This document shows, in pieces, positions 40,076 through 52,282 of a stretch of 64,000 nt of DNA. The DNA lies in contig VZRG01001937.1 of the NCBI GenBank assembly GCA_013397435.1, forward strand, positions 62,001-126,000, in the 5' to 3' direction. The notes under the pieces were generated by a model. That model had not been told where the DNA came from, did not search any database, and saw only the letters and a list, made by a program, of their open reading frames with translations. The stretch is from Erythrocercus mccallii. Lineage: Eukaryota; Chordata; Aves; Passeriformes; Dicruridae. The first letter of the stretch is position 1; each line of letters starts with the position of its first letter. Both the position numbers and the translations under genes were made by a program.

Positions 40076-43000
40076 ATTATATGCAGCTGCCTTAATGGTC
40101 ATGGCAATAGAGCTTTTTTTCCTATTTTTCTCACTTTCATGTGAGTAAATATGAGGGTGTTGCAGATGCAGTTACCTCATAGTCCTACTTCTTGGCAATA
40201 AGTAATTCAGAAATACAGTTTAATGCTGGTAAAAGTAGCTTTGAAAGAAAGATAAAAAAAGCCTCTTTTACATCAAGGCATCTCCTTTCTTAGGTGTGCT
40301 GAAGCAGGAAACCTAATTGCTCTTCTGGGTCTATGTACACAGACAGAAAAAATCTGAAATGTTACATCCTAGCAAAAGGTGAGAGCAGAAGATAAAGAAA
40401 TTGCGGCATTGTTATTACAAGGAAATCAGTTCAAATCTTTGGAGTAAGCTGCTGAATAACTGGCCTTTAAATGACTGTAACTAGTACCTATACAGCCATC
40501 TTTAAAAGACAGATATTTCTAACTAGGCATTTAAATAATAAGATTTAATATAATAGGTTTTGCCACCTGCTCCATCTACAATTGTATTAAAAACAAGTGC
40601 ACAGAGGTGCTGTGACGTCAATCTGCAGCAGCACCTTTGAGAGTTCAGGAGTTCTCTACTACTTCCAAATAATTCCTTTCTTTCTTTGGAGATGTGCACA
40701 GGTAAAAAATATCTGCAGGAATTGATAGAGACAGTTCACCAAGATAAAGTGTTCTTACATTTCTGACATGTCAAGAACATCTGCTTCCTTCTTACATAAA
40801 CCATTAAATGAATATTCTCATACAGCATTACTGAAGCCTGCAATACTGCTTCACTAAGAGCCTTCCACTGCCCTCCAGATACACTTAAGAAAATAACTCA
40901 AAATGGAAGAATGATACACACAATAGCTAAAGGGAATGCAATCGCATTCAGAGAACATGAACCATAAACAGACACCTGCATTTCTGGAAATTCCTTGGGC
41001 TCTTGCTATTGGCAATTCTAGGAAAACCCTTCACAGCATAGACCTAAGTCTGGTCCCAGAGCTTTCAGGTTGAACTATAGGCTCTGGCCGACATCCCTAT
41101 TGTGAGAATAAACTACCTCTATGAAAAGAAGTTACTTAGGAACAGTAAAAATACTGTTAGAAATAAGTATTAGCCAGGCAATTCTTCCCCAGGAACTGAA
41201 GGGAAACTTTTAAGCATTAAAAGAAAATAAGAGGAGGAACTGCAGAAGACCTAAGGGATGGGTCCAGAAGACTCTTTGTGTGCATGTCAGAGTACTCAGT
41301 CAGGTCAGCCCCATCTGCTTGCATAGGGAAGTCAGGTTCAGCTATTTCTTATACCATGGGACAGAGGGAAAATTTCTGTCCTGAGACCACCATGTTAAAA
41401 ATACGTCCAAGAAGATCTGGTTGTTTGATGTCATTTTTCAGAAGAAAATAGCACTTTGTAAGCAGAAGAACATGATTAGTCTTGTACCAGGTCATCAGTG
41501 GTAATATATATAGGACTATAGAGCGACTTTGATCTAAATCTATTCTGGCTCTCCAGCTTCAGATTTCCTTCCTTCTTCACAGTTTAAATAAAATTCATTT
41601 GCCTGCTATTTTGTATTCCTGCTGTGTTAGCTTCCCCCTTTGAGATAAACTCTTACACATTTTCATTTTGCCTTTACTTTTCACCAATTCCTACGTTGGG
41701 CAAGTGGACTGTCCTAACTTGGCTGCAGCTGAGTACTGTCAGTATCCCAGGGAACTCTCTCCTAATCTTCCCAGATGAAGTGCTACTGAGCACAACTCTA
41801 CCAACTGTGTTTGCTCTGCTATCATCTTGACTACTTGACCTTTGAGCTCCACAACAAAGCCTGAACTGAAATATCAAACAACATATTCTTAAAACACCAA
41901 CATGTCATATTCTTCATAAGGGACATATAGGTCAGTGCTAAATTTTTTAAAACCCTTTCCCTTTTCTATGAATAAGACTTGGATTTTTCAAGTGTGTAAA
42001 ATTCTCAAGTAAAGGTCTTCCTACAGTCTTTGTCTCCTGTAGAGTTACTACCTCCTCAATAAGACAAAAAGGTGCTCTTGTTTAAGGCTATGGGGGGCAT
42101 ACTGAGCTTCCCATCCCCTCTCTTAAATGTTCTGCCTTTTTTCCCCTTAAAATCTTGTTGAAAGGAGTATATTTCTTAGAGAGAAATTCAGAGAGAAGGA
42201 CTAGAATAGCTTCCTGCAGGCAGTTGCCAGGTTGATATATCAAAGTGATATTGCTTTCTGAATTGAGTGGCACCAATCAGCAGGAACTGTCAGTCTGGGG
42301 ATATAATAACTGTGGTGCCAGTCGTCAGGAATCTAAATGAAAGTTTCAGCTGTACTTGTATATTTAAAGTGCTGTTGGCTCAGGGAGGGAAATAGGAAGG
42401 GGGAAGAGCTTTTCTGGCATTGTCAAGGAAAGGATGGCATCTGTAGAAAAAATTGGTGAAGCACAGAGCACCTGTATTCTCCTCTGGGACCAGTATTGAG
42501 AGTGAGATGACCGAAGGCATGGAATGAATCTCACATCTGCAGTCTTCTTAATTACAAACCCTGTTAACTATCTTTCTGAAGAGAAGGTGAAGATTTTTAC
42601 AAGCCTGTCACATTTGTCATGCTTATATCCTACCACACTGCCTCTCTGGACTGCCGCCCAAATATAGATCCCTGAAACCTCTGCTCAGCTGCTGTCTGAC
42701 TCTGTCAATGCCTGAAATATGTAGACAACTGATTTTTAAATTAAGTTCCTCAATTCCTACCAAGACGGTAACACAAACTCCCTCAGAGCTGGCAGAGCTT
42801 GTGGCCTTCCCTTCATCCTGCCCAGACATGGCTCCTTGCCTGTGGCAGGGCTGACAACACTTGGAGAGCCAGTTCAGGTGGGGAGGGCAAAGCAGTGGAC
42901 TCAGTCACAGCACTCATCCATAAGCCATGGGGATGAGGGAGCCCATTTCCACTTTCTCACAAAACTTCTCTGTGTCCAGGCTGTCGCTGTAGGCACAACT

Positions 43001-43983
43001 GTTTTGCCCCTCCTGTTGAAGCTGGCTCTTTCACATTACACAACTGTGACTACTAGAAAGTCAAGACTTTCAGGGGATGTCAGAGAGAGATCAGGTTTTT
43101 TTCTGCTTCCAGGGCTCTCTCAGAATATTATCATATTAAGACTTCTCAACACAAATAAATACTGTGAGAAAGAGCAAACCCCTGGTTACCTCATCCAGGA
43201 GTGCCCAGAGCATCACATGATGCATTTTGGAAATCCTGAGGTACTGCCACTCACAGTGCTATGACTGATACTGGAGGCCTTTTGCAGGTATAGGACTAAA
43301 ATAACTGATGTAATCATCTGCATCACTCTCCTCTGAGGGAAACACAGGTCTTGAGATCAGAGCTCTTTTAATCAAATTCTGTTATGTGAATCATATTTCA
43401 ATTGGATTTGGGGGGTTTTTTTATAGTCTGCACTACAAACATGAGATAAATCATTAAATCCATGCAGTACCTATGACTAGTGAGTAAGGTCACAGCACTG
43501 ATTCAGTTTTCTGCATATACAACTATGATTCATCAGGCACAGGAAAACTCTCCAATCATAGCAATTCAGGTATCAAGAACAGGTAAAAACTGTCTTTTTC
43601 TGAACCACACAAGTGAGTCTTCAGCCCCAAAAATCTCACGCTGTTTTAAGAATTATTATGAGTGTCGATCCTCAGCTTCAGGTACTCCCGTGTTGCAGAT
43701 CTGTGACACTCAGCTAACTTGAAAAATTGTATGGAAAGCCATTCTCATGCTGCATCAAGCAAAAATGTCACCATCTACTAAAAAGGATGAAATGGCATGA
43801 TATGTGACTTGGGAGAGTAAGACAAAACTCCCACAAAATAAAAGGAGATCAGAGGAGGGCCAGACACCTGGCCAAAAAGATTCTTCCTAAAAGTTCATAA
43901 GCTGGAAGCATCTGTCATTCATTCAGCCATTTCAGTTATGAAATTAAATATTCTACCTTTAAACATATTTGGGGTTTATCCTC

Positions 43984-44062
43984 TTAAATTATTCAAAATT
44001 GAAACTAATTTGCCTAAAGAAGAAACACCTTTTAAAATAAATTTAATTTTGAATAATTTTAA
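43984..44062. repeat. Imperfect inverted repeat, 17-bp arms
   Basis: TTAAATTATTCAAAATT (43984-44000) is complementary to AATTTTGAATAATTTTAA (44045-44062) with one extra T. The loop is 44 nt. It could be a hairpin or a tiny terminal-inverted-repeat relic, but no target duplication was recognised. Confidence 0.7.
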
Positions 44063-45654
44063 ATACATATTCTAAAAATTCCCTTTTCTCATTTACATCT
44101 TCCAGTAATGAAAAAAAACCCATGATGTCTGTGGAGTGTGACTAAATGGACATATGAAATATATTCTTTTCCTGGGAAAGAATGAGATAAAGTTAGTACA
44201 GGTCTGATTTCTCAATTTATCTGAGCATGCTCTCAAAGATGATAAAAACTGAAAAGGTGATAACCAGTTTTAAAGGATTTGTAATCCTGATTTTATAAAG
44301 GGATTCAGGTTAACCAGATATGACTGCAGAATTTCCTACCATCTGTCCCTCTGGGGAATGCTCTGCAGTATCACTGAAGATACGTGGCAGATCTCATGCT
44401 TAGCCTCTCCAGGCTGTTTTGTCCTCCTGGATGTTGTCAATTGCATTTGCATTTCTTTTTATTCTCAGATTTTTTATCCTGGTGTCCAGTGAGAAAGAGA
44501 TTTTTTGTACACATCCTGGAGCAGTGTTACAGGCAGATAGTTTCTATCCCAGTGCATCATTGGCTGTCTTAAAATCCTGGATTTCTTCCTTAAAGGATTT
44601 TGCCTAATGTCTGCTGTGCCAGTAGTAGAATGATCTTTTTTATTATTCAGCTTTAGAGCAGCTGTCAGAATAGGAAAGAATTATCGAAGGTATCCAAAAC
44701 TGTTTTTTCATTAAATAATCAAAAGAAAATTCACTTCCTCAAAGCATTTGTGAAATATTTAACCTGGAAAAAAAAGGCCAAGCCAATATTGAATGGCTGG
44801 AAATTTAAACTAAAAGTATTCAGAATGGAAATAATGTACAAATATCTAATAGTGGCAGTAATTAACCTGATTATGGGGTGAGCATAATAACCTTTAGTCT
44901 CTAAATCAAACTCATATCTCAGTATTGAAAATCTTAATCCAAAACAACTCCTTTGTAGTGACTATTGGTTCAGATTATCTGATTTGCACCATGTAAAAAA
45001 TTAGAACATGTGATAACATTTCTAGCATGACATTTTCACCATAGTTTTACTTTGAAGTTATTTTCTTTGGCTTTATGGATGGAATGAACCACAAGAAGCT
45101 AACATAGCTTAACTATCCAGTGAAAATCAAAAGCCGAGGATGAAAGGAAATAAGGAAAGGAAAAGGAAAATTTATGCTCTTGATTCTTGTTTATTTTTAA
45201 TGTATGATATTTACGTTTCCACTAGTTGTCATTGTATCTGGGAGTTTATCAGGATATTAAGAAAGATAAGCAGTCACAGAAGGAGAACCTCTAGAAATCA
45301 TCTAATAACTGTGAGATTTGGAGAAAAAAGGATCCCTAATGACTCTGTAATTGTTGCTTACAGTAATTTGGACACATTCCTCTGCAGAATCACGCCTGGG
45401 CTGAGATGTGGATATGACACAAAATGGATCAAAGTCTTGATACTGCAAAACTGTTATATTTTTATGATGCAGCCTTTGTACTTTAAAAATTTTCAATCTT
45501 TTTTAAGAGAGTAAGAACTGTGAATTAAACGTTTCAAAATCATAAAATTATTAGATTGTAAACTATTGTACCCAAGTAGTTATTTTTCTTTATATTTTCA
45601 CTCTAAATATTTTCCTTTTTGTTTATTTGGTTGGTTCTTGTTTTTTTGTTTGAA

Positions 45655-46070
45655 AGGCAGAGATGATTCCCTGAAAGATGTAAGGACAGATTCAAAGAAT
45701 GTAATGCTTGCAGGCAAGCTCAACATTTTTTGATTTATAAATTATGCTCCCATTTAGCTGAACATTTGGCAGTGTCTTAGCTCACCTCGAAAATTCTGTT
45801 TGCCAATTTGGTCTGCCATTTGATTGATTCATGAGAAACAGAACACTCTGCTTGCAGTGTGAATGCTCTGAATATTAGAAATTTCATTAGGTTGTCACAA
45901 AAATACACTGGCCTTTATTTAGAGAGGTCCAGGTAGGCAGTTGGCTCCTTGAATTTTGATATATCTGTTTATTCACAGCCCTAATTTTATTAGCTGCGTT
46001 GGCAGAGGATTGTGAATTGCATAGTGGGAACAAGGGTAATTTTCAAGAGCTTGTCAATTGTTCCTGTCTT
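45655..46070. other. Candidate conserved non-coding element
   Basis: This stretch has even composition, little simple repeat, no open frame of note, and dense AT-core homeodomain-like and HMG-like motifs (for example CTAATTTTATTAGCTG near 45982-45997). That texture is common in vertebrate conserved non-coding elements. This is an impression only and no alignment was available. Confidence 0.25.
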
Positions 46071-49000
46071 TAACAGAAAACAAGCTTTAGATGAGGTGGA
46101 CGTTAGAGATTTAGAAAAAAGTAGAAGGAACTGTGTCACTTAGCCAGCACATTGGTAGATAAATTTTTTTAGCAGATAATTTCATTATTTAAGAACAGGT
46201 AATGAAGTGAAACACATCAGCTGTCTTCTGCTCTGTGTTGACTGCTACAGGAAACACGACCATTGACAGAGTGAATAGAGATGCTGAGTTACCCTCGTCT
46301 GCTGCTTGGCATTGCTCATGTAAGGAGATGAAAATCAAGCAGAAAGATTGATCAAGAAACCAGGCTCTGGGTGCAAGAGCAGTGCTCTGGGGTACTGCTT
46401 GGGAAGGAAGAAGAGACACTGTGTCCATAGGGGACAGCAGGTTTGGGCAGTGAGACCTGCAGAAAAATCTGTGGGAAGAGACCAAGGCTTTAGGTACTAT
46501 GATGAGGAACTCAGTGTTTCGAGGGGGTAAACGCACAAAACCCCCAGATTAAATAAAAGTGTTGACTTAGAAGAAACTTACATTATCTTTATTTTTAAGG
46601 AACATAAACTGACATGATCTAAAGAAGCTCTCTGCTTTGAGGTTAAAAGTTGCTAGGAGAAATATAACCCTCCAACCAGTTAAAGCCATAAGAGTTTCCC
46701 ATCTCCTTGTCTGGTGAAGGGCTAATGTGACAGCTGCCATGAGGTATCTACAGTTACACTAAAAAATAAGAGTATGTAGGAAGATGTAGGAGTATGAGTG
46801 AGTGACAATAACTTTTCATTACTTTTCTCCCTGATCATGTCAAGGCTTTATGCTGAACACCTGATGGCACTTGCTTCCCTCCAGCTGCCCGCAACAGGGA
46901 GACTGGGGAGGCTCTGTTGCCCCCATGATCTCTGCATCACTTTGCTTATGATGCTGCAGCCACACCACTCTGCCACTGAATGATACTGAAAATCAGCTAG
47001 ATTTAAGATTGACTTCCAAAACCATTCAAAGTTTGGACTTACTGCTGAGTTTTGTGTATTGTTCATATTTTACTTCTAGTATTGTCTGATCATGTGAAAG
47101 TTGTCAACCTACCATCATCCTCCAGTTTCTCCATTAGCTCAAATGGTGGACTCAGAGACTCAGAATAAAAATTGCACAAGGTGGACCACTATCTGGGATG
47201 GCTCTCTTTCTGCTGCAAGGTTCCTCAATGCATCTGTAACAGAGGCTGAAAGGCTTGTGCTGAGAAAGACAGGATTTCTGTAAGGAAAAGAATGGTCTTG
47301 TGATGCACTAAATATTCTACAAAATATATAGGGTTTTGTGCCTCGAATTAGCTGCCCAAATTAAAGGCTAATTTCAAGCCTAATCTGTCTACCTTTCTTC
47401 AATACAATAATTCAGCTAATATCACCCCTCACCACAATACACTGCACAAATAAAATTTGCAATGAGTAATACCACAGAAAAATGCCATGAGGACATCTAT
47501 AATTCTGTCACATGGAAAGGTCTGAGTAGCATAAAATAAATGTGTCCATGGGGCACACACTGAAATATAAGGGTTAAACAAAAATATTGAGCAGCCATTC
47601 AATCACTGAGTGTTGTTCAGCCAAGGCACAGAATGAGATAATCTTGCAGAAAAAACTGTGGATGACCCTCAGTCAAACTGCCAAAATTCATACACAAGGG
47701 GACAACCCAGGGCTGTACACTTTGAAATGCAGAGACATACAAAGAAAACTTAATTCTGGAATTTTGTAACTTTTCACTGTTTCCTTTACAACCTTAATGT
47801 AACTTTATTGAGTATCTCTTTTAGAACATAAGATTGACCAAAGGTGAAGGGTATCCTCATAGTTTTATGGAAGTTCTACTGTCACCTGTGTATTTTTTAC
47901 ATATTTTCAGAAAAAGCTACTTTTATTTTAATGTGGTACAATTGTGCTGGGCTCCTGTTGAAATAATCTCCTGTTTCAGTAGTCTTACTGGATAGCCATG
48001 AGAGGAAATCTTTCATAGTTTGATGCTCACTCTATTATCATCATTGCAATTTGTTTCATGGAACATAGATTCACTCACCTTGGATGCCACATAGTTTTCT
48101 TTGGAATTTGATTTCTTCTATTCTGGCTAGCACAAGTTTCAGAAATCCTAGGAAGCAAGAAATTTTGAGCTCATTCACGTACATCTTGCATCTACAGTGA
48201 GGGAATTGACTGCAGTAGCCAACACCAATCTAGGTAAGGCACACGCATCTTAGCCCTGCTACGAGCTGGTGCCTCAGACACTCTTGCTCCATAATAGGAG
48301 CCAGGCAGGGTTTTGGCCCCAGGGAATTAGCTTGCCACATATATAGATGGAAGCACATGTTATGCTCATTTAAGAGTGTCAGGAGCTGACACAGCAGTGT
48401 GTGCTATCATTCAGGTGAAGGGAGGGTTCAGGCTAAGCAGACAAGAGCTTCTCTTGGGAGTCACATTTTTTGCTGTTCCTATGTGATCTCAAAATGAAGA
48501 GAAAAAAACCCAAACAAACAGAATAAGACCTAATATTTCTTAACACATTTAGTTTGGTCAAATATGAGATCTTCTTCCTAAACATGTTGCAGTTTTCTGT
48601 ACCTTGTCAGTTGAAAGAAGGGAAAGTACATACTCTCAGTGAGTGTCGATGTGCCCTACCAGCTTGGTGAAATATTAAAAGGATGAGAACTGACAGTTCA
48701 TCCTCTTTTGCTCTAATATGCTGAATCTAAATGCCCTAAAGTGAAGAAAGCTAGAATTTCAATTCAAAATTCAACACCCACATCCCTAAATTCAAGAGCA
48801 TTTTGGATTAGTTTTAATGTTCATTCCTTACAGGGATAAAAACAATTTGGTCTGAAGCCAGAAAAATCTGGAGTCCTCTCTGCTCCTTCCTACTGTTGTC
48901 TGGCAAATCAATCTCATGCCTAATTGTAGACTGCACCTGCAGAATATTAAAGGTGAGGAGTGTGCAATGCATTTTGAGTGACACTCACCTTGGTCTGATG

Positions 49001-51253
49001 GATCCTTTCTGACAGTGCAAACACAGTGAAAGGATAACATCTGTCCTCTCCCATCACAGGGCTCTGACAGCAGTCAGACAGTAGGCATCCTATATCACCC
49101 ACTGACTGGGCTGCCCAGTCTGGTCTGACTGTCTCCTTATGTCTCCCATGTGTTGTAGAAGGGGGCGGTTGAGCAAACTCCTCTGAAGCTGTCCCTTCCC
49201 TACCCCTCAGTTTAACACTCTGATGGAATGTGAGCTAGAGCTCCATCTGCTCAAGAAGCATTACATGGCATTGGGATCCAGAGACTCTAAGCATAAATGC
49301 TAATTAGGCAGATGTTAATAATTGCCAGCCAGTATTCAGAGGAAGTCCTCTTAGAAAAGAAAAGAAAAAAGAAAAACATTAAACACATATGGAAAATATT
49401 AGAAATAATACTAAATATTAAATATCATCTGTAACGCTTTGCACAACTAAAAATAGTGATGGAGTTAACTACTAGAAATACTGTGGTTCTTCCTACACAG
49501 GTATGGCTCTTTTCTTCTCTTACCTCTATTAATAGGATTGCAGCTGCAATATTCATTTACATAGCATTTATATTGCATTAAGACTAAAAAATTTTAGTGC
49601 CCATGCAAATTCAATCCTCCACGAGTTTCTTTAAGAGGTGGTTTCTTGGTGTCTCCAGGATATAGATGATAACCTATTGCCTGGGCTCCAGAGCTGAGAA
49701 AGAAAAGCAGCATCTCAGTCAGTCCTTTCAATGTCCTCCTGACTTGCACTATCGAACTTCTTTAATTCCCCACATTCTGACTGAGATGTTAATCACTAAT
49801 GACCCTTTATTTAACAGTTAGCACAGAAGTACGACTGATGTTGGATTCATCAGTAAAAGATCTCTTCTGTCAATAAGGTTTCACTTGAGAACCTGGATCA
49901 CTTGCCTATGCATGGGTTAGTCGGGTTACAAAATATTAAATTCTTCCAATAAACTCAGGTTAAATAAAATACTAATATCCACGCAAGCATACAATCACCC
50001 CAAGTGCACTTGCCTGCATTCTCATCTGGAGAGGCAGAATTCCAGCTTAAAAACAGTGAATAATGAAATGCAGTCTGTAATCTATGGAGGTCACAGCTAG
50101 CTCATTCTGCACCCTGTGTGGTCCATAAAACAACTTATGGTAGGTCAAAACTTACTCATGGCAGAGAAAGAAAGCCATTATATGTATTTGAAGTGGTGAA
50201 CATAGGGACAGAAGATAGAATTTACAGCAAATTCATTTGGGTTCTGCACTGCTCAAGTCTTTTTCTTGCAATCTTTTTTTCTTCAATCATTTTTTCTAGC
50301 ACTTTGACTAGAAACATTCCTGAAAGGTGAGCATGTATGTCTTGAGGGACTAATCAACCAGAATCTTCCTCAGATAGTCCCAGAAAAAGCTACCAAACAT
50401 TCCTTAAGATGACCATCCTCCACTCCTGGTTTTTCTGAGTCTCATAGCTGAATGCCCCAGCCCTCTGCATGTGGGTAGGGATTCAGAATATTTCAATTGA
50501 GATCTGCCTTTCTCTTTAGCTGCTTTTTTTTCTGTCCTGTGGCACAAATTCAAGTGCTTGCAGCACCAAAACATGTAAACTACACGATTAGATCTCTTCC
50601 CCTTTATCTACTCATCACCTCTGCTCTGACATTGAAAGAAATGCCTATTTTTGGAGCTGAGACATTTTTGAATCTGGGCACTTAACACAGCAGGGTCATA
50701 GTCAGTAGCAGATACTCCCTGGGGACTCATTAGGACTTCCAAAACTGTGTATAAATGCAGTATGGATGTATACATATGTTCCTGTAGCTTGGAAATCCCA
50801 GTTTAACTGTAATGTACATACACTGAAGCCCAGAAGAAAAGTGAACATCTTTGCAATCACACTCAAAGCAGGAAGATCTGTTTCCATTTATTATGAATTT
50901 TTTCAGCTGAAACAAGTTGAATCACAAAATTTTGGTTTAACTACAGCTCATAAAACATCCTCTTCCATTCTTTGTCCACCAGGTGAAACTTCAAGATGGC
51001 TGAGTTGAACCTGAACACATCTGTCTCTAAGTAAAATAGATTCATTGGTGCTGGAGTAATTTAAGGACTTCCTCTAAGCCATTACTAAAACTACTTACCA
51101 GGATGGCCCATTCAAGACAAGCTACAGACTGAGAAAAATTAACTGGAAGAGACAGTTTATTTTAATTTTTGTTCATCTATTTCCTTTTTCCCACACTGCT
51201 AAACAATAATGAAAAGCAAAACAGCCTGCTCAACGTTACTTCAGCCTAACACC

Positions 51254-51460
51254 AGCACTACCACCAGTGCTAATGAGCACAGCCTCGGCCAGCAGTGGAT
51301 TCACAGGTCAGCTCGTAACACGTAGGCTCTGCTGCTTTTTCCTCATAAGGGGGAGGATTCTTCATGCTCTTCCCCCACTCTGGCGTGGATAGCTAGGGTC
51401 CCTCCCACAGCAGACAGCCCTCCAGAAACTTCTACAGTAGGGGTCTTTCTCATGGGCTGT
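51254..51460 (-). mobile_element. Older LTR-like dispersed repeat, part A (3' side, minus strand)
   Basis: This GC-richer block and the block at 51769-52282 are the two halves of one older element, split by the 302-bp LTR at 51461-51762. Removing the insert and one GGCTGT copy restores continuity across the junction. On the minus strand the joined element resembles, from memory, a large LTR-type repeat common in passerine genomes, with repeated GGACCC and CACGC-like motifs. The left limit is approximate, because the sequence fades into AT-rich DNA near 51250. Class assignment (ERVL/ERV3-like) is inference. Confidence 0.6.
51455..51460. repeat. Target-site duplication, left copy (GGCTGT)
   Basis: GGCTGT precedes the TG of the LTR at 51461 and is repeated exactly at 51763-51768. 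Confidence 0.88.
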
Positions 51461-51615
51461 TGTGGGCCCGATATTTCTGAGCCTGAGAATTGATAGCCCT
51501 TCCCAAGGGAAACTTTTCAACAGTTTTCCTTGTTTCAAAACAATTTGTGTAAACAATAGTTCTTTCCCATAACAATCTCTCTCCCAGGTGTTGTTTTGCT
51601 ATTTCTGTTACTTAA

Positions 51616-51681
51616 CCAATGGAGAGAGGTGCCAACCTATGTACCAATAATGTGCCTTTTTAGCACAGCATGTTATAAAAA
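51616..51681 (+). promoter_or_regulatory. CCAAT and TATA boxes of the 302-bp LTR
   Basis: CCAAT at 51616-51620 and TATAAAAA at 51674-51681 are spaced about 55 bp apart, as in a standard polymerase II promoter. A start site would be expected near 51703-51712, reading rightwards into the older repeat. Confidence 0.65.
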
Positions 51682-51697
51682 GGCTGAATGAATTGTA

Positions 51698-51703
51698 AAT
51701 AAA
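51698..51703 (+). terminator. Polyadenylation signal AATAAA of the 302-bp LTR
   Basis: Canonical AATAAA close behind the TATA box, which would place it in U3 or at the very start of R. Cleavage would be expected some 15-25 bp downstream. Confidence 0.6.
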
Positions 51704-51762
51704 GCCTTCTGATTCTCTTCTGACTGGAGTCAAACATCTTTATTTCGTGTCCTGTTGTGACA

Positions 51763-51768
51763 GGCTGT
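51763..51768. repeat. Target-site duplication, right copy (GGCTGT)
   Basis: Exact copy of 51455-51460 directly after the CA end of the 302-bp LTR. Confidence 0.88.
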
Positions 51769-52282
51769 AGTTCTTCAGGAACAGGTCCAGCATGGGCTCA
51801 CAAGTCCTGCCTGCAGATGCTCCAGCGTGGACTCCTCTCTCTATAGATCCTGCCAGGAGCCTCCAGCATGGGCTTCCCACAGGCTGACAGTCTCCTTCAG
51901 ACATCCACCTGCTCCACTGTGGTTATCTCCATGGGCTGCAGAGGGACCGTCTGACTCATCAGGGTCAGCAACAGGGGCTGAAGGGAAACTTTTCTCCAAC
52001 ACTGAGGCACCTCTTCTTCTTCTTCACTGACCTGGGTGCCTGCACAGCTCTTCCTCTCACATATTCTCACTCCTCTCTCTGTCTGGCACTGCTATTGTGC
52101 AGAAAATTTTCCGCCTTCTTAACTGTGTTATGCCAGAGGCACTACCACAGTACAGATGGGGTTAGCCTTGGCCAGTCTGTCATGGAGCTGGCTGGAATTG
52201 ACTCTGGACATGGTGGAAGCTTCTGGAAGCTTCTCAGAGAGCCACCCTTGTAGCCACGCTACTATCAAAACCTGGCCCCACA
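51769..52282 (-). mobile_element. Older LTR-like dispersed repeat, part B (5' side, minus strand)
   Basis: Continuation of the element at 51254-51460. It is C-rich on the plus strand, with several GCTCCAGCGTGGACTCC-like imperfect repeats (about 51788-51870) that read as CACGCTGGAGCA-type repeats on the minus strand. The right edge is put at CCACA (52278-52282), i.e. a TGTGG start on the minus strand, just before AT-rich DNA resumes. A perfect four-unit heat-shock-type element lies at 52215-52234, inside what would be the U3. A segment near each end (51256-51292 and 52140-52175) is similar. No target duplication could be found for this older element. Confidence 0.6.
52215..52234. promoter_or_regulatory. 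Perfect four-pentamer heat shock element match
   Basis: The sequence reads GGAAG CTTCT GGAAG CTTCT, four contiguous inverted nGAAn pentamers, which is the full binding-site pattern for trimeric HSF. It lies within the older LTR-like repeat, about 50-70 bp inside its inferred 5' end. Binding is not shown, and a chance tandem of the palindrome GAAGCTTC is possible. Confidence 0.45.

Larger units (their letters stand above)
40076..51253. other. AT-rich non-coding DNA, no supported gene
   Basis: The longest frames are 142 codons (42836-43264, plus), 124 codons (45140-45514, plus) and 115 codons (46189-46536, minus). None shows a recognisable domain, signal peptide or coding-like composition, and none is preceded by a promoter or flanked by convincing splice sites. 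An imperfect inverted repeat (43984-44062) and a candidate conserved stretch (45655-46070) are listed separately. A TATA-like run and AATAAA at about 41508-41592 have LTR-like spacing, but no ends or target duplication were found. Confidence 0.65.
51461..51762 (+). mobile_element. Solo LTR, alpharetrovirus/ERVK-like layout (302 bp, 6-bp TSD)
   Basis: The element starts TGTGGGCCCG and ends TTGTGACA, with perfect 6-bp GGCTGT duplications on both sides. The plus strand carries a complete compact U3 promoter: CCAAT (51616-51620), TATAAAAA (51674-51681) and AATAAA (51698-51703). The AATAAA falls only about 24 bp after the start of the TATA box, so the expected cap site lies at or just after it. 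This is the layout of alpharetroviral LTRs, in which R is very short. No gag, pol or env sequence adjoins, so this is a solo LTR. It is inserted inside an older LTR-like repeat and is therefore younger than it. The promoter motifs look intact, but activity is not shown. Confidence 0.9.

Noticed and set aside
41508..41592. TATA-like run and AATAAA with LTR-like spacing
   Set aside because: No LTR termini or target-site duplication located, so the spacing may be chance in AT-rich DNA.
42836..43264. 142-codon plus-strand open frame in a slightly GC-richer patch
   Set aside because: No domain, signal peptide or family resemblance, and no flanking exon structure.
46189..46536. 115-codon minus-strand frame next to an AATAAA on the other strand, considered as a gene or LTR piece
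   Set aside because: No TG...CA ends with target duplication could be found and no protein family was recognised.
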